The notes below the pieces were generated by a model. That model had not been told where the DNA came from and searched no databases. It saw only the letters and a program-made list of their open reading frames with translations. From Actinomycetota bacterium (GTDB lineage: Bacteria > Actinomycetota > Actinomycetes > Streptosporangiales > Streptosporangiaceae), in contig JAFAYQ010000074.1 in NCBI GenBank assembly GCA_019240215.1, positions 36,510 to 100,509 on the forward strand: a stretch of DNA of 64,000 nucleotides, written 5' to 3'. A program made the translations under genes and the position numbers. Positions 7,803-17,020 of the stretch are shown here, piece by piece. How positions within the stretch are numbered: the stretch's first letter is position 1; the number at the start of each line of letters is the position of its first letter.

Positions 7803-9038
7803 TTACCGGTGGCCGGTGAGCCACAGGCCGGCCCACAAGGCGACCGTGGCCACCGCCAGCCCGGCCGGCACGGTGGCCAGCCCGAGCCGGGTGAACTGGC
7901 CGAGGTCGACGTCCTGGTCCCGCTCGGCCAGCAGCCGCCGCCACAGCAGCGTGGCCAGCGACCCCGCGTAGCTGAGGTTCGGGCCGACGTTGACGCCGAT
8001 CAGCACGGCCAGCACCAGCCCGGTCACGACCGCCGGGGCGGCCCCCGACGCGGTGACCGCGGCCAGCAGCACCAGCACGGCCGGCAGGTTGTTGACCAGG
8101 TTGGCGATGGCGGCGGCGAGGAACGCGACCCCCAGCAGCGCGGGCAGCGACGACCCGGACGGCAGCAGATGCCCGATGGCGATGCCCAGGCCGTGGGTGC
8201 TCAGGGCCTGCACCACCAGTCCCAGCCCCAGCACGAACAGCAGGAACGGGATCGAGGCGGCCCGGGCGATGCCGGGCACCGTGACCTCGCGCCGGATCAG
8301 GCTGCGAACCGCCAGCACGCACGCCCCGGCGGCCGCCGCCCAGGCCGGGCTGACCCCGGCGAACGAGGTGACCGCGAACCCGGCCAGCGTGGCCACCACC
8401 ACCGCCAGCGCGAACCGCGGCACCGGGGGAGGCGCCGGGGCCGGCTCGGAGTCGGCGGCGTCGGCGCCCGGCGGAGCCAGATCGGCCCGGAAGAAGAACC
8501 GGAACACCACGTACTCGACCGCGATCGCGGCCAGCCACGGCAGCGCCATCACGGCCGTGAACCCGCCCAGGCTGAGCCCGCAGACCGCGAACGCCAGCAG
8601 GTTGGTGAGGTTCGAGACCGGCAGCAGCAAGGACCCGGAGTTGGCCAGGTGGGTGCAGGCGTAGGCGGCTGGCCGGGGCCGCAACCGCAGCCGGGTGGTG
8701 GTGTCGTGCACCACCGGGGTCAGCAGCACCACCGTGGTGTCCAGGCTGAGGACCGCCGTGGTCACCGAGGCCAGCACGAACGTCCCGGTCAGCAACCGGA
8801 CCGGGTCGCGGCCGCTCCAGCGCGCGAGCCGGGCCCCGGCCGCGCTGAACAGGCCCTCGGCCTGGCACAGCTGGCCGAGCACGAGCACCGCGGCCAGGAA
8901 CCCCACCACCGGCAGCAGGCGGCCGGTCTCGGACCGGGCCGCGGGCAGCGTCAGCGCCCCGGTCGCGATCACGATCACCGCGCCCGCCACCGCCGCCACG
9001 CTGTCGGGCAGCCAGCGGGGCCGGGTGACGGCGGCCAC
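7803..9038 (-). CDS. ArsB/SLC13-type anion transporter
   Basis: Polytopic membrane protein of 411 residues with ten or more hydrophobic segments. It resembles the ArsB/NhaD/SLC13 ion-transporter superfamily. Conserved stretches include TAVLSLDTTVVLLTPVV, ANLVNNLPAVLVLL and GVNVGPNLSYAGSLATLLW, which are the paired re-entrant-loop motifs of these carriers. A Pro/Ala-rich cytoplasmic loop near residue 190 separates the two halves. No arsenic regulator or reductase lies nearby, so the substrate could be arsenite, phosphate, a dicarboxylate or another anion. The start is a GTG without a clear ribosome site, and the frame is open about 40 codons further upstream without a standard start. Confidence 0.8.
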   Translation of the reverse strand: MAAVTRPRWLPDSVAAVAGAVIVIATGALTLPAARSETGRLLPVVGFLAAVLVLGQLCQAEGLFSAAGARLARWSGRDPVRLLTGTFVLASVTTAVLSLDTTVVLLTPVVHDTTTRLRLRPRPAAYACTHLANSGSLLLPVSNLTNLLAFAVCGLSLGGFTAVMALPWLAAIAVEYVVFRFFFRADLAPPGADAADSEPAPAPPPVPRFALAVVVATLAGFAVTSFAGVSPAWAAAAGACVLAVRSLIRREVTVPGIARAASIPFLLFVLGLGLVVQALSTHGLGIAIGHLLPSGSSLPALLGVAFLAAAIANLVNNLPAVLVLLAAVTASGAAPAVVTGLVLAVLIGVNVGPNLSYAGSLATLLWRRLLAERDQDVDLGQFTRLGLATVPAGLAVATVALWAGLWLTGHR

Positions 9039-9171
9039 CAGGATGGCGGCCAGCAGCCCGGCCGCCAGCGCCTCGGCCGGGGCGCCGGTCAGCGGCCAGA
9101 TCCCGGCGGACGGGAGGGCGCGGTCGCGGTCATTGACTCATTATGTCGGCCGTAGCTGGCAAGATGGCGAC

Positions 9172-10092
9172 GTGGGCTCGCTCATGCTGCTGGATACCGC
9201 CTCGCTCTACTACCGCGCGTTCTACGGCGTGCCGGACACCGTCACCGCGCCGGACGGCACGCCGGTCAACGCTGTCCGCGGGCTGCTGGACATGATTGCC
9301 CGGCTGGTCCGCGCGCGCGAGCCGTCGCGGCTGGTGGCCTGCATGGACGAGGACTGGCGGCCGGCGTTCCGGGTCGCGGCGGTCCCGTCCTACAAGGCGC
9401 ACCGGGTCGCCCAAGATAAGGGAGCAGGGCGCAACGACGAGCAGACGCCGGACAAGCTCGTCCCGCAGGTGCCGATCATCAACGACGTGCTGGCCGCGGC
9501 CGGCCTCGCGGTCGCCGGGGCCAGGGGCTACGAGGCCGACGACGTGATCGCCACCCTGGCCACCCGGGCCCGGCGGCCGGTCGACGTGATCACCGGCGAC
9601 CGGGACCTGTTCCAGCTGGTCGACGACGAGCGCCAGGTCCGGGTGGTGTACACCGTGCGCGGCCTTAACAACCTCGACATCATCGACGAGCAGGCGGTGG
9701 CCGACCGCTACAAGATCCCCGGCCGCGCCTACGCCGATTTCGCGGTGCTGCGCGGCGACCCGAGCGACGGCCTGCCGGGTGTGCCCGGGGTCGGGGACAA
9801 GACCGCGGCCACCCTGATCAGCAAGTTCGGCACGCTGGCGGATCTGCTGGAGGCGCTCGACGCCGGGCACGGCGGCTTCCCGGCCGGCGCCCGCAACAAG
9901 CTCAGCGCCGCCCGCGACTACCTGGCGGTGGCGCCGGCCGTGGTCCGCACCGCGACCGACGTACCGCTGCCGCCGCTGACCGGCGACCTGCCGCTCACCC
10001 TGGCCGACCCGGACCGGCTCAAGGAGCTGGGCGAGCGGTGGGGGCTGGGCTCGTCGCTGTCCCGCTTCGTGGCCGCCGTCACCGGGCAGTAG
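9172..10092 (+). CDS. 5'-3' exonuclease (polymerase I N-terminal type)
   Basis: Stand-alone FEN-type nuclease of 306 residues, like the 5'-3' exonuclease domain of DNA polymerase I. Such proteins remove RNA primers or flaps. The metal-binding acids are visible in LLDTASLYYRAFYG, RGYEADDVIATLA and VITGDRDLFQLV. The helix-hairpin-helix motif is in GDPSDGLPGVPGVGDKTAA. I use the GTG at 9172; an ATG at 9184 is also possible. The upstream neighbour is divergent. A peptidase gene follows 10 nt after the stop, probably in the same transcript. Confidence 0.93.
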   Translation: MGSLMLLDTASLYYRAFYGVPDTVTAPDGTPVNAVRGLLDMIARLVRAREPSRLVACMDEDWRPAFRVAAVPSYKAHRVAQDKGAGRNDEQTPDKLVPQVPIINDVLAAAGLAVAGARGYEADDVIATLATRARRPVDVITGDRDLFQLVDDERQVRVVYTVRGLNNLDIIDEQAVADRYKIPGRAYADFAVLRGDPSDGLPGVPGVGDKTAATLISKFGTLADLLEALDAGHGGFPAGARNKLSAARDYLAVAPAVVRTATDVPLPPLTGDLPLTLADPDRLKELGERWGLGSSLSRFVAAVTGQ

Positions 10093-10102
10093 CCTGCTGG
10101 GT

Positions 10103-11215
10103 ATGGCGGACCTTGAGCTGTACCCGGCCAGCCGGGTGAACGACGTAGCCGCGCGGGTGCGGGCCGAGGGCCTGGACGCGCTGCTGCTGACCCCCGGCGC
10201 CGACCTGCGCTACGTGACCGGCTACGACGCCAAGCAGCTGGAGCGGCTGACCTGCCTGGTCATTCCGTCCGCCCAGCCCGCCTTCCTGGTGGTGCCGCGG
10301 CTGGAGCTGGCCGCCGCCCAGGCCTCGCCCGCTTCCGGGCTCGGCCTCGAGCTGATTCCCTGGGAGGAGACCGAGGACCCGTACGCGCTGATCGCGGGCC
10401 GGCTGGGCCCGGTCGCCAGCACCGGCCTGGCCGACCAGATGTGGGCGCTGATGGTGCTGAAAATGCGGGACGCGCTGCCCGGCGCCAAGCAGGTGCTGGC
10501 CAGCGCCGCCCTGCGTGACCTGCGTATCCGCAAGAGCGCGGCTGAAATAGAGGCCCTGCGCGAGGCGGGCGCCGCCATCGACCGGGTGCACGCCCAGGTG
10601 CCCGGCTGGCTGCGGGCCGGGCGCACCGAACGGCAGGTCGGGGCGCTGATCGCCGAGTCCATCCTGGCCGAGGGGCACGTGCAGGTGGACTTCGTGATCG
10701 TGGCGTCGGGGCCGAACGCGGCCAGCCCGCACCACGAGGTCTCGGACCGGGTGCTGCAGGCCGGTGACGCGGTCGTGGTCGATATCGGCGGCATGATGCC
10801 GTCCGGGTACCGCTCGGACTGCACCCGCACCTACGCGATCGGCACCCCGCCCGAGGATTTCCTGGCCTACTACCAGGTGCTGAGGGACGCCCAGGAGGCC
10901 GCGTTCGCCGCGGTCCGGCCCGGGATCCCCGCCCAGGACATCGACGCCGCCGCCCGCCAGCCGATCACCGCGGCCGGTTACGGCCCGGCCTTCATCCACC
11001 GCACCGGCCACGGTATCGGCCTGGAGTCGCACGAGGACCCCTACATCGTGGCGGGCAACGCTGAGCCGCTCGCGCCCGGTATGGCGTTCTCGATCGAGCC
11101 CGGTATCTACCCGGGCGCCAACGGGGCCCGCATCGAGGACATCGTCGTCTGCACCGAGGACGGGGTCGTGCGTCTCAACAACGGTCCCCGTGACCTGGTG
11201 ATCGTCGACGCCTGA
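10103..11215 (+). CDS. M24 family aminopeptidase (Xaa-Pro peptidase type)
   Basis: Metallopeptidase of 370 residues with a creatinase-like N-terminal domain (to about residue 135) and a C-terminal pita-bread catalytic domain. The two-metal ligands are visible: Asp in VVVDIGGMM, Asp in YRSDCTRTY, His in FIHRTGHGIGLESHEDP, Glu in SIEPGIY and Glu in GARIEDIVV. These enzymes remove an N-terminal residue before proline. The exact specificity cannot be deduced. It lies 10 nt downstream of the exonuclease gene. Confidence 0.94.
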   Translation: MADLELYPASRVNDVAARVRAEGLDALLLTPGADLRYVTGYDAKQLERLTCLVIPSAQPAFLVVPRLELAAAQASPASGLGLELIPWEETEDPYALIAGRLGPVASTGLADQMWALMVLKMRDALPGAKQVLASAALRDLRIRKSAAEIEALREAGAAIDRVHAQVPGWLRAGRTERQVGALIAESILAEGHVQVDFVIVASGPNAASPHHEVSDRVLQAGDAVVVDIGGMMPSGYRSDCTRTYAIGTPPEDFLAYYQVLRDAQEAAFAAVRPGIPAQDIDAAARQPITAAGYGPAFIHRTGHGIGLESHEDPYIVAGNAEPLAPGMAFSIEPGIYPGANGARIEDIVVCTEDGVVRLNNGPRDLVIVDA

Positions 11216-11235
11216 CCCGGGCACCCCTACCGGCG

Positions 11236-11955
11236 TCAGATCAGGATGGCGCCGCCGTCGACGGTGAGCACGGTGCCGGTGACGAAGCGGTTGTCCATCA
11301 AAAAGAGGTGGGCGGCGGCGATCTCGTCCGGCTGGCCGACCTTCTTGGTGATGGTCCGCTCGGCCAGCGCGCCGAGCACCGCCGAACGCCGGGCTTCGGG
11401 CAGCGCGTCCCACATCGGGGTGTGGATCGCCCCCGGCCGCACCGCGTTGACCCGGACCGGGGCCAGTTCGACGGCCAGCCCCCGGGTCAGGCCCTCGATC
11501 GCGGCGGCCGCCCCGGCCGCGAGGGCGGCACCGGCCGGCGGCCGGACCACGATCGTCCCCGACGTCAGCCCGATCGAGCCGCCCGCCTTGATCCTGGGGG
11601 CGGCGTGCCGGATTGCGGCGACCGCACCCCAGAAGCGGACGTCGAACAGCCCGCGGGCCTCGTCCGGCGCCGTCTCGACCAGCGGCCGCGGGGAGACGCC
11701 GTCACCGGCGCTGTAGACCAGGTGATCCAGCTCGCCAATCTGGGCGAGCGCCTCGGCGAACGACTCCTCGCGACGGGCGTCGACCACGACTCCGTCGCAG
11801 CCGCTGGGCAGCGTGGCCAGGGCGGCGTCGAGCCGGCTCTGGTCGCTGGAGGCGATCGTGACCTTGGCACCCGCCGCCGCCGCGCCCGCCGCGGTGGCCA
11901 GCCCCATGCCCGAGCTGCCGCCGATGACGACCACGTGCTTGCCCTGAAGATCCAT
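11236..11955 (-). CDS. SDR-fold protein lacking the usual YxxxK pair
   Basis: Rossmann-fold protein of 239 residues in the short-chain dehydrogenase family. The cofactor motif VVIGGSSGMGLATA and the VNAVRPGAIHTPMW segment are intact. At the place of the catalytic YxxxK the sequence reads PPAGAALAAGAAAAIEGL, so both Tyr and Lys are absent. Similar SDRs with this replacement occur in actinomycetes. Redox activity is therefore doubtful. The ATG at 11955 is chosen over one at 11991 because GGAGGA lies 6 nt upstream. It is divergent from a TetR gene, with a long inverted repeat between them, so TetR control is likely. Confidence 0.88.
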   Translation of the reverse strand: MDLQGKHVVVIGGSSGMGLATAAGAAAAGAKVTIASSDQSRLDAALATLPSGCDGVVVDARREESFAEALAQIGELDHLVYSAGDGVSPRPLVETAPDEARGLFDVRFWGAVAAIRHAAPRIKAGGSIGLTSGTIVVRPPAGAALAAGAAAAIEGLTRGLAVELAPVRVNAVRPGAIHTPMWDALPEARRSAVLGALAERTITKKVGQPDEIAAAHLFLMDNRFVTGTVLTVDGGAILI

Positions 11956-11980
11956 AGCTCGTCCTCCGTATCCGCCGACA

Positions 11981-12034
11981 TGATGTCCCATTGAGTCATG
12001 AGTCTATCGAACGTTATGACTCAATGCGACATCA
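11981..12034. promoter_or_regulatory. Long inverted-repeat operator between SDR and TetR genes
   Basis: The two arms are TGATGTCCCATTGAGTCAT at 11981-11999 and ATGACTCAATGCGACATCA at 12016-12034. They are complementary at 18 of 19 positions and separated by 16 bp. Each arm contains the core TGAGTCA. The repeat sits between the divergent starts at 11955 and 12051, where a TetR protein would repress both genes. Binding is inferred. Confidence 0.75.
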
Positions 12035-12050
12035 CGGTAGGATCGGGCTC

Positions 12051-12629
12051 ATGCCGCGCTGGGAACCTGAAGCCAGGGACCGGCTCCGTGACGCCGCCCT
12101 CGAGCTGTTCCTGGCCCACGGCTACGACAACGTCACCGTGGCCCAGATCACCGAGCGGGCCGGGCTGACCCGCCGGACGTTCTCGCGCTACTTCACCGAC
12201 AAGCGCGACGTGCTGTTCGCCGAGTCCGAGCAGCTCCCGGCCGTGCTGGCCGCCGCCGTCGGCCGGGCCGACCCGGACCTGGCCCCGTTCGCGGCCATGC
12301 TGACCGCCCTCGGCGAGGTCGGTGACCTGGTCGCCGACGCGCACGCGGCCGAGCGCCGCGCGATCGTCCAGGGCAGTCCCGAGCTGCAGGAGCGCGGCCG
12401 GACCAAGTTCGCCGCCGTCACCAGCGCGCTGGCCGCGGCGCTCGAGCAGCGAGGCGCCAGCCCGGCCACCGCCACCCTGCTGGCGCCGGTCGGCATCGCC
12501 ATCTTCCGGTCCGCGTTCGACCGCTGGTCCGGGCAGCCCGAGGCCGCGACCCTGCCCGACCGTATCCGCGAGACCGCGGCCGAGCTGGCCGCCAACCTGC
12601 AGCCCGGCCCCGCCGCCAGTCATTTTTGA
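12051..12629 (+). CDS. TetR family regulator
   Basis: Transcription factor of 192 residues. The N-terminal DNA-binding domain spans roughly residues 9-55, with the helix-turn-helix VTVAQITERAGLTRRTFSRYF followed by DKRDVLF. The C-terminal ligand domain is unassigned. The ATG at 12051 has AGGA 9 nt upstream. The open frame back to 11991 overlaps the operator and is rejected. The gene is divergent from the SDR at 11236, so it probably regulates that gene and itself. Its 3' end overlaps the convergent SDR pseudogene by 10 bp. Confidence 0.92.
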   Translation: MPRWEPEARDRLRDAALELFLAHGYDNVTVAQITERAGLTRRTFSRYFTDKRDVLFAESEQLPAVLAAAVGRADPDLAPFAAMLTALGEVGDLVADAHAAERRAIVQGSPELQERGRTKFAAVTSALAAALEQRGASPATATLLAPVGIAIFRSAFDRWSGQPEAATLPDRIRETAAELAANLQPGPAASHF

Positions 12630-13397
12630 AATACGGAAAACGCCACATCGCGTTGGGCTTCCAGCTCGGTCAGGCGTGCCCTCAGCGCGGCGTGCACATC
12701 GTCATAAGCATCGGACCCGAGCGTCAGGCGGAGCGGCGCCGCCTCCGAGTCGACCAGGTCGATCATGGCGCCCGCGATCTTGGCTGCATCGCTGGGGAAC
12801 GTGAACGCGCCGCCGCTGATCGCCCGCCGCACCTCACCGGCGGGCGTGCCGTCTTAGGCGGCCATGGCCGGCGCGGTGTCGACGGCGGCGCCGAAGCCGG
12901 TCGGGGTCGCCCCCGGCTCGACGATGGTCACCGCGATCCCCAGCGGCGCCAGTTCCCGGGCGGCGGTCTCGTAGAAGCCCTCGATGCCCCACTTGGATGC
13001 GACGTAGGCCCCGAAGAACGGGTGGGCGGGCTTGGCCGCCGGCCGCCGAGACCTGCAGGATCCGCCCGTGCCCCTGCTTACGCAGAAACGGCAGCGCCGC
13101 CCGGATCACGTTCACCGAGCCGAGCGGGTTGGTGTCGATCACCCGGCGGAGCTGCTCGTCGGAGACCTCCTCGACCGAGCCCAGCACGCCGTAACCGGCG
13201 TTGCTGACCATCACATCGATCGGGCTCATGGTCGCGAACGCGTCCGCGACGACCTCGCGTGCCTGCCCGCTGTCGGTCACGTCGAGGCGGGCCGTCCAGA
13301 GCCGGTCACCGTACTGGGCGCTCAGGTCAGCCAGGACCTCCGGACGGCGGGCGGTGGCGGCCACGCGGTCGCCGCGAGCCAGCACCTGCTCGATCAG
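12620..13397 (-). pseudogene. Broken short-chain dehydrogenase
   Basis: The homology runs from LIEQVLARGDRVAATARRP near 13397 through SNAGYGVLGS, YVASKWGIEGF and GAAVDTAPAMAA to a C-terminus ending at 12620. There are three lesions. The N-terminal Rossmann strand with the TGxxxGxG loop is gone, replaced by the 57-bp repeat. A frameshift lies near 13030-13050, between QVSAAGGQ and HPFFGAYVASKWG. An in-frame TAA at 12854-12856 sits where a Tyr codon is expected. The gene cannot make an active enzyme. It resembles the SDRs that often sit beside MerR-type regulators in actinomycetes. Confidence 0.88.
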
Positions 13398-13447
13398 CAG
13401 GTAGCCGAGCGTGTGGCCGGTGTCGCGGGACGGGTAGCCGCCGTCCA
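13391..13447 (-). repeat. 57-bp repeat, copy B (bridging a deletion scar)
   Basis: Copy of 6955-7011 with one mismatch and in the same orientation. It lies between the truncated 5' end of the SDR pseudogene and the surviving 3' part of a MerR-like gene. At the left junction it shares CGATCAG with the SDR codons LIEQ. At the right it runs into the MerR reading frame with a CA overlap. It belongs to neither flanking gene family. Confidence 0.88.
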
Positions 13448-13568
13448 GCAGCAGGTCGGCGACCTGCAGGACGCGCTGGCGATCATCCACCACAAGGTCG
13501 AGCTCTACGCCCAGCGCCTCCGCGAGGGCACCGCTGACCAGCTGTGGCGCAACGGCCCGGAGTGTTAG
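13446..13568 (+). pseudogene. C-terminal remnant of a MerR family regulator
   Basis: About 40 codons ending in TAG at 13566-13568. They read QVGDLQDALAIIHHKVELYA followed by QRLREGTADQLWRNGPEC. This matches the C-terminal dimerisation helix and tail of MerR-type regulators (the HK-x-x-x-Y and LW-x-x-GPEC patterns). The DNA-binding half is missing. The natural arrangement would be divergent from the SDR, so one deletion probably removed both 5' ends and the promoter region. Confidence 0.6.
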
Positions 13569-14476
13569 TTGTCGTTACGGTCCTGCTGCTCCAGGAACCG
13601 CTCGAACTGGGCGGCCAGCTCGTCGGCGGTGGGCATCTGGCCGCCGTCCAGGAGGTCGCCGTTTTCGCTGTCGCCGCTTTCGGCGATGGCGTCGTACTGG
13701 CGTTCCAGGGCGGTGACGAGCTCGGCGACCTCGGAGGACTCGGAGACCTGGCGGTCGATCTCGGAGTTGGTGCGGTCGGCCGCCAGCCGGAGCGCGTCGC
13801 TGGGCAGTTCGAGGCCGGTGACCGCGGTCACCGTGTCCAGCAGCGCGACCGCCGCCTCGGGGTAGACCGCCTGGGAAAGATAGTGCGGCACGTGCACGGC
13901 GAAGCCGAGCGCGTCCCGGCCGGCCTCGCCCAGCCGCAGCTCGATCAGGGCGGCCGCGCTCCCCGGGACCTGCAGCTTGTTCGGCATCTGCTGCTGGCCG
14001 GTGATCAGCTCAGGCCGGGTCGCGTGACTGATCACGCCGAGCGGGCGGGTGTGCGGGACCCCCATCGGGATGCCCTGGAAGCCGATCAGCGAGCCGCCGC
14101 CGAGCTGCTTGGAAGCAGACTGCACGGCCGACGCGAACAGGTCCCACTCGTGGTCCGGCTCCGGCCCGGTCAGCATCAGGAACGGGGTCCCGGCGATGTC
14201 GTGCAGCAGCTGCACGACCAGCTCCGGGTGCTCGTAGGACTCCCAGTGGTCGGTGGAGTAGATCATCGTCGGCCGCCGGGACCGGTAGTCGATGAGCCGG
14301 TCCACGTCGAAGGTCGCGACCGTCACCGGCTCACAGCTCTCGGCCAGGTGCTCGGACAGCAGCCGGCCGGCCGCCCCGGCGTCCATGAAACCCTCGAGGT
14401 GGTGCAGCATCGGCACGCCGTCCAGGTCCGGCAGGTCCGCACTCAGCTCGAACAGGTCTTCCGGATCACGCTGCAT
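13565..14476 (-). CDS. PAC2 family protein
   Basis: Protein of 303 residues related to the proteasome-assembly-chaperone PAC2 family that is universal in actinobacteria. Recognisable parts are LHHLEGFMDAGAAGRLLSEHL near the N-terminus, the LTGPEPDHEW segment and PHYLSQAVYPEAAVALLDTV. The C-terminal third is acidic and probably helical, ending QFERFLEQQDRNDN. Its role in bacteria is not established. The ATG at 14476 has GGGAGA 9 nt upstream. The frame is open to 14533 without a better start. Confidence 0.85.
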   Translation of the reverse strand: MQRDPEDLFELSADLPDLDGVPMLHHLEGFMDAGAAGRLLSEHLAESCEPVTVATFDVDRLIDYRSRRPTMIYSTDHWESYEHPELVVQLLHDIAGTPFLMLTGPEPDHEWDLFASAVQSASKQLGGGSLIGFQGIPMGVPHTRPLGVISHATRPELITGQQQMPNKLQVPGSAAALIELRLGEAGRDALGFAVHVPHYLSQAVYPEAAVALLDTVTAVTGLELPSDALRLAADRTNSEIDRQVSESSEVAELVTALERQYDAIAESGDSENGDLLDGGQMPTADELAAQFERFLEQQDRNDN

Positions 14477-14573
14477 AACGAAATTCTCCCACCTTCCGGC
14501 ACCGCCTGATACCTGGTTATCTGACGCGTTCAACGCCCGGGCCGTGCACTTTCATACCCGCCCCCCATACGTC

Positions 14574-14609
14574 GAGGCCGGGCCGGCGGTGATCCGCCGA
14601 CCCGGCCTC
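14574..14609. terminator. GC-rich hairpin terminator
   Basis: The left arm GAGGCCGGGCCGGCGG (14574-14589) pairs with CCGCCGACCCGGCCTC (14594-14609) with one mismatch and a 4-nt loop. It lies just beyond the stop of the leftward ABC ATPase gene, before the PAC2 gene. No T-run follows, which is common for actinomycete terminators. Confidence 0.7.
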
Positions 14610-14622
14610 GTTGGCCGAATGC

Positions 14623-15855
<1,233 letters not shown>

Positions 15856-15959
15856 CGTGCTCCTTTGCTACGGGCCGTCGTATCGGTCCCAGTTACATGT
15901 CTGTCCTGGTCGGAAGCGTAACTTCGCGGTCGTCGGCCGTTAAGATCACGACCGTCAAT

Positions 15960-15995
15960 GTTACGATAGCGTAACGACCGTTACCTTTTCGTTAT
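15960..15995. promoter_or_regulatory. GTTAC/GTAAC repeats resembling GlnR boxes
   Basis: GTTAC at 15960 and GTAAC at 15971 are separated by 6 nt, which fits the GlnR box form GTnAC-n6-GnAAC. A weaker second pair, GTTAC at 15980 and GTTAT at 15991, has the same 11-bp period. The first pair is also a perfect palindrome, GTTACG-4-CGTAAC. The site lies between the sugar ATPase gene and the divergent Lrp gene. Assignment to GlnR is inferred from the motif alone. Confidence 0.45.
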
Positions 15996-16058
15996 CTGAG
16001 TCCGGGGCGTAACCTTGGCGGCCATCCGCCGCGGTGGCGCAACCAGTACCGTTGGCGG

Positions 16059-16505
16059 GTGGAGGAGATCGATCGGCAGCTCGTGACGCTGCTGTCCGCC
16101 GACGGGCGGATGAGCTTCACCGAGCTGGCCAAGCGGACCGGGCTGTCGGTGTCGGCCGCCCACCAGCGGGTCCGGCGGCTGGAGCAGAGCGGCGTGATCC
16201 GCGGCTACGTGGCCCTGTCCGACCCCGACCAGGTCGGGCTGCCGCTGACCGCGTTCATCTCGATCACCCCGTTCGACGCGTCCGCCCCCGACGACGTGCC
16301 CCAGCGACTGGAACAGGTCGCCGCCATCGAGGCCTGCCACAGCGTGGCTGGGGACGAGAACTACATCCTCAAGGTCCGGGTCGCCTCGCCATCGGCGCTG
16401 GAGGACCTGCTGCAGGAGATCCGCACGGTGGCCGGGGTGTCGACCCGGACCACGATCGTGCTCAGTACCCCGTACGAGAACCGGCCCCCCGACCTCAGGC
16501 CATGA
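16059..16505 (+). CDS. Lrp/AsnC family regulator
   Basis: Transcription factor of 148 residues. The N-terminal helix-turn-helix reads MSFTELAKRTGLSVSAAHQR, with the following recognition region VRRLEQSGVIRGYVAL. The C-terminal RAM domain (about residues 65-140) contains CHSVAGDENYILKVRV, which forms ligand-binding sites at subunit interfaces. These proteins usually sense amino acids. The start is GTG. Its stop overlaps the ATG of the following acetyltransferase by 4 nt, so the two are coupled. Confidence 0.93.
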   Translation: MEEIDRQLVTLLSADGRMSFTELAKRTGLSVSAAHQRVRRLEQSGVIRGYVALSDPDQVGLPLTAFISITPFDASAPDDVPQRLEQVAAIEACHSVAGDENYILKVRVASPSALEDLLQEIRTVAGVSTRTTIVLSTPYENRPPDLRP

Positions 16506-17020
16506 CGGCGGCTGGGCCGCCCGGGGGAGAGCCGGGGCTCCAGCGGCTGCGGGCCGAGCACGGGCCGGCGGTGCTGGCCTTTGAGCACGAGAACCGGGGC
16601 TACTTCGCCGCCTCGATCTCCGACCGCGGGGATGAGTTCTTCGCCCAGTTCGCGGACCGGTTCCGGGCCCTGCTGGTCGAGCAGGAGTCCGGCGCCTGCG
16701 CGTTCTACGTGGTGGTGGCGGCCGACGGCGCGATCCTCGGCCGGTTCAACCTGTACGAGGTCAGGGACGGGTCGGCCGAGCTGGGCTACCGGGTCGCCGA
16801 GGCCGCCGCCGGCCAGGGGCTGGCGACCGCCACCGTCCGCGAGCTGTGCGGTCTGGCGGCGACCCGGCTCGGGCTGCACACGCTGCGGGCGGCGGTCAGC
16901 CACGGGAACGCGGGGTCCCGGCGGGTGCTGGCCAAGGCCGGGTTCGTGCCGGTCGGCCCGGCCGACTCCGCCCGCCTGGGCGGAAAGCAGGGCACCCTCT
17001 ACCAGCGCTCGCTGACTTAG
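16502..17020 (+). CDS. GNAT family acetyltransferase (RimJ-like)
   Basis: N-acetyltransferase of 172 residues, similar to the RimJ/RimL type that acetylates protein N-termini or small molecules. The acetyl-CoA loop is RVAEAAAGQGLATATV, and the AVSHGNAGSRRVLAKAGFV segment is typical. Its ATG overlaps the stop of the Lrp gene (ATGA at 16502-16505), which suggests that Lrp and this enzyme work together. The substrate is unknown. Confidence 0.9.
   Translation: MTAAGPPGGEPGLQRLRAEHGPAVLAFEHENRGYFAASISDRGDEFFAQFADRFRALLVEQESGACAFYVVVAADGAILGRFNLYEVRDGSAELGYRVAEAAAGQGLATATVRELCGLAATRLGLHTLRAAVSHGNAGSRRVLAKAGFVPVGPADSARLGGKQGTLYQRSLT

Noticed and set aside
9131..9150. A possible extra TetR operator before the exonuclease gene
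   Set aside because: CATTGACTCAT resembles one core of the operator at 11981 but lacks the outer parts and a second arm, so it is probably chance.
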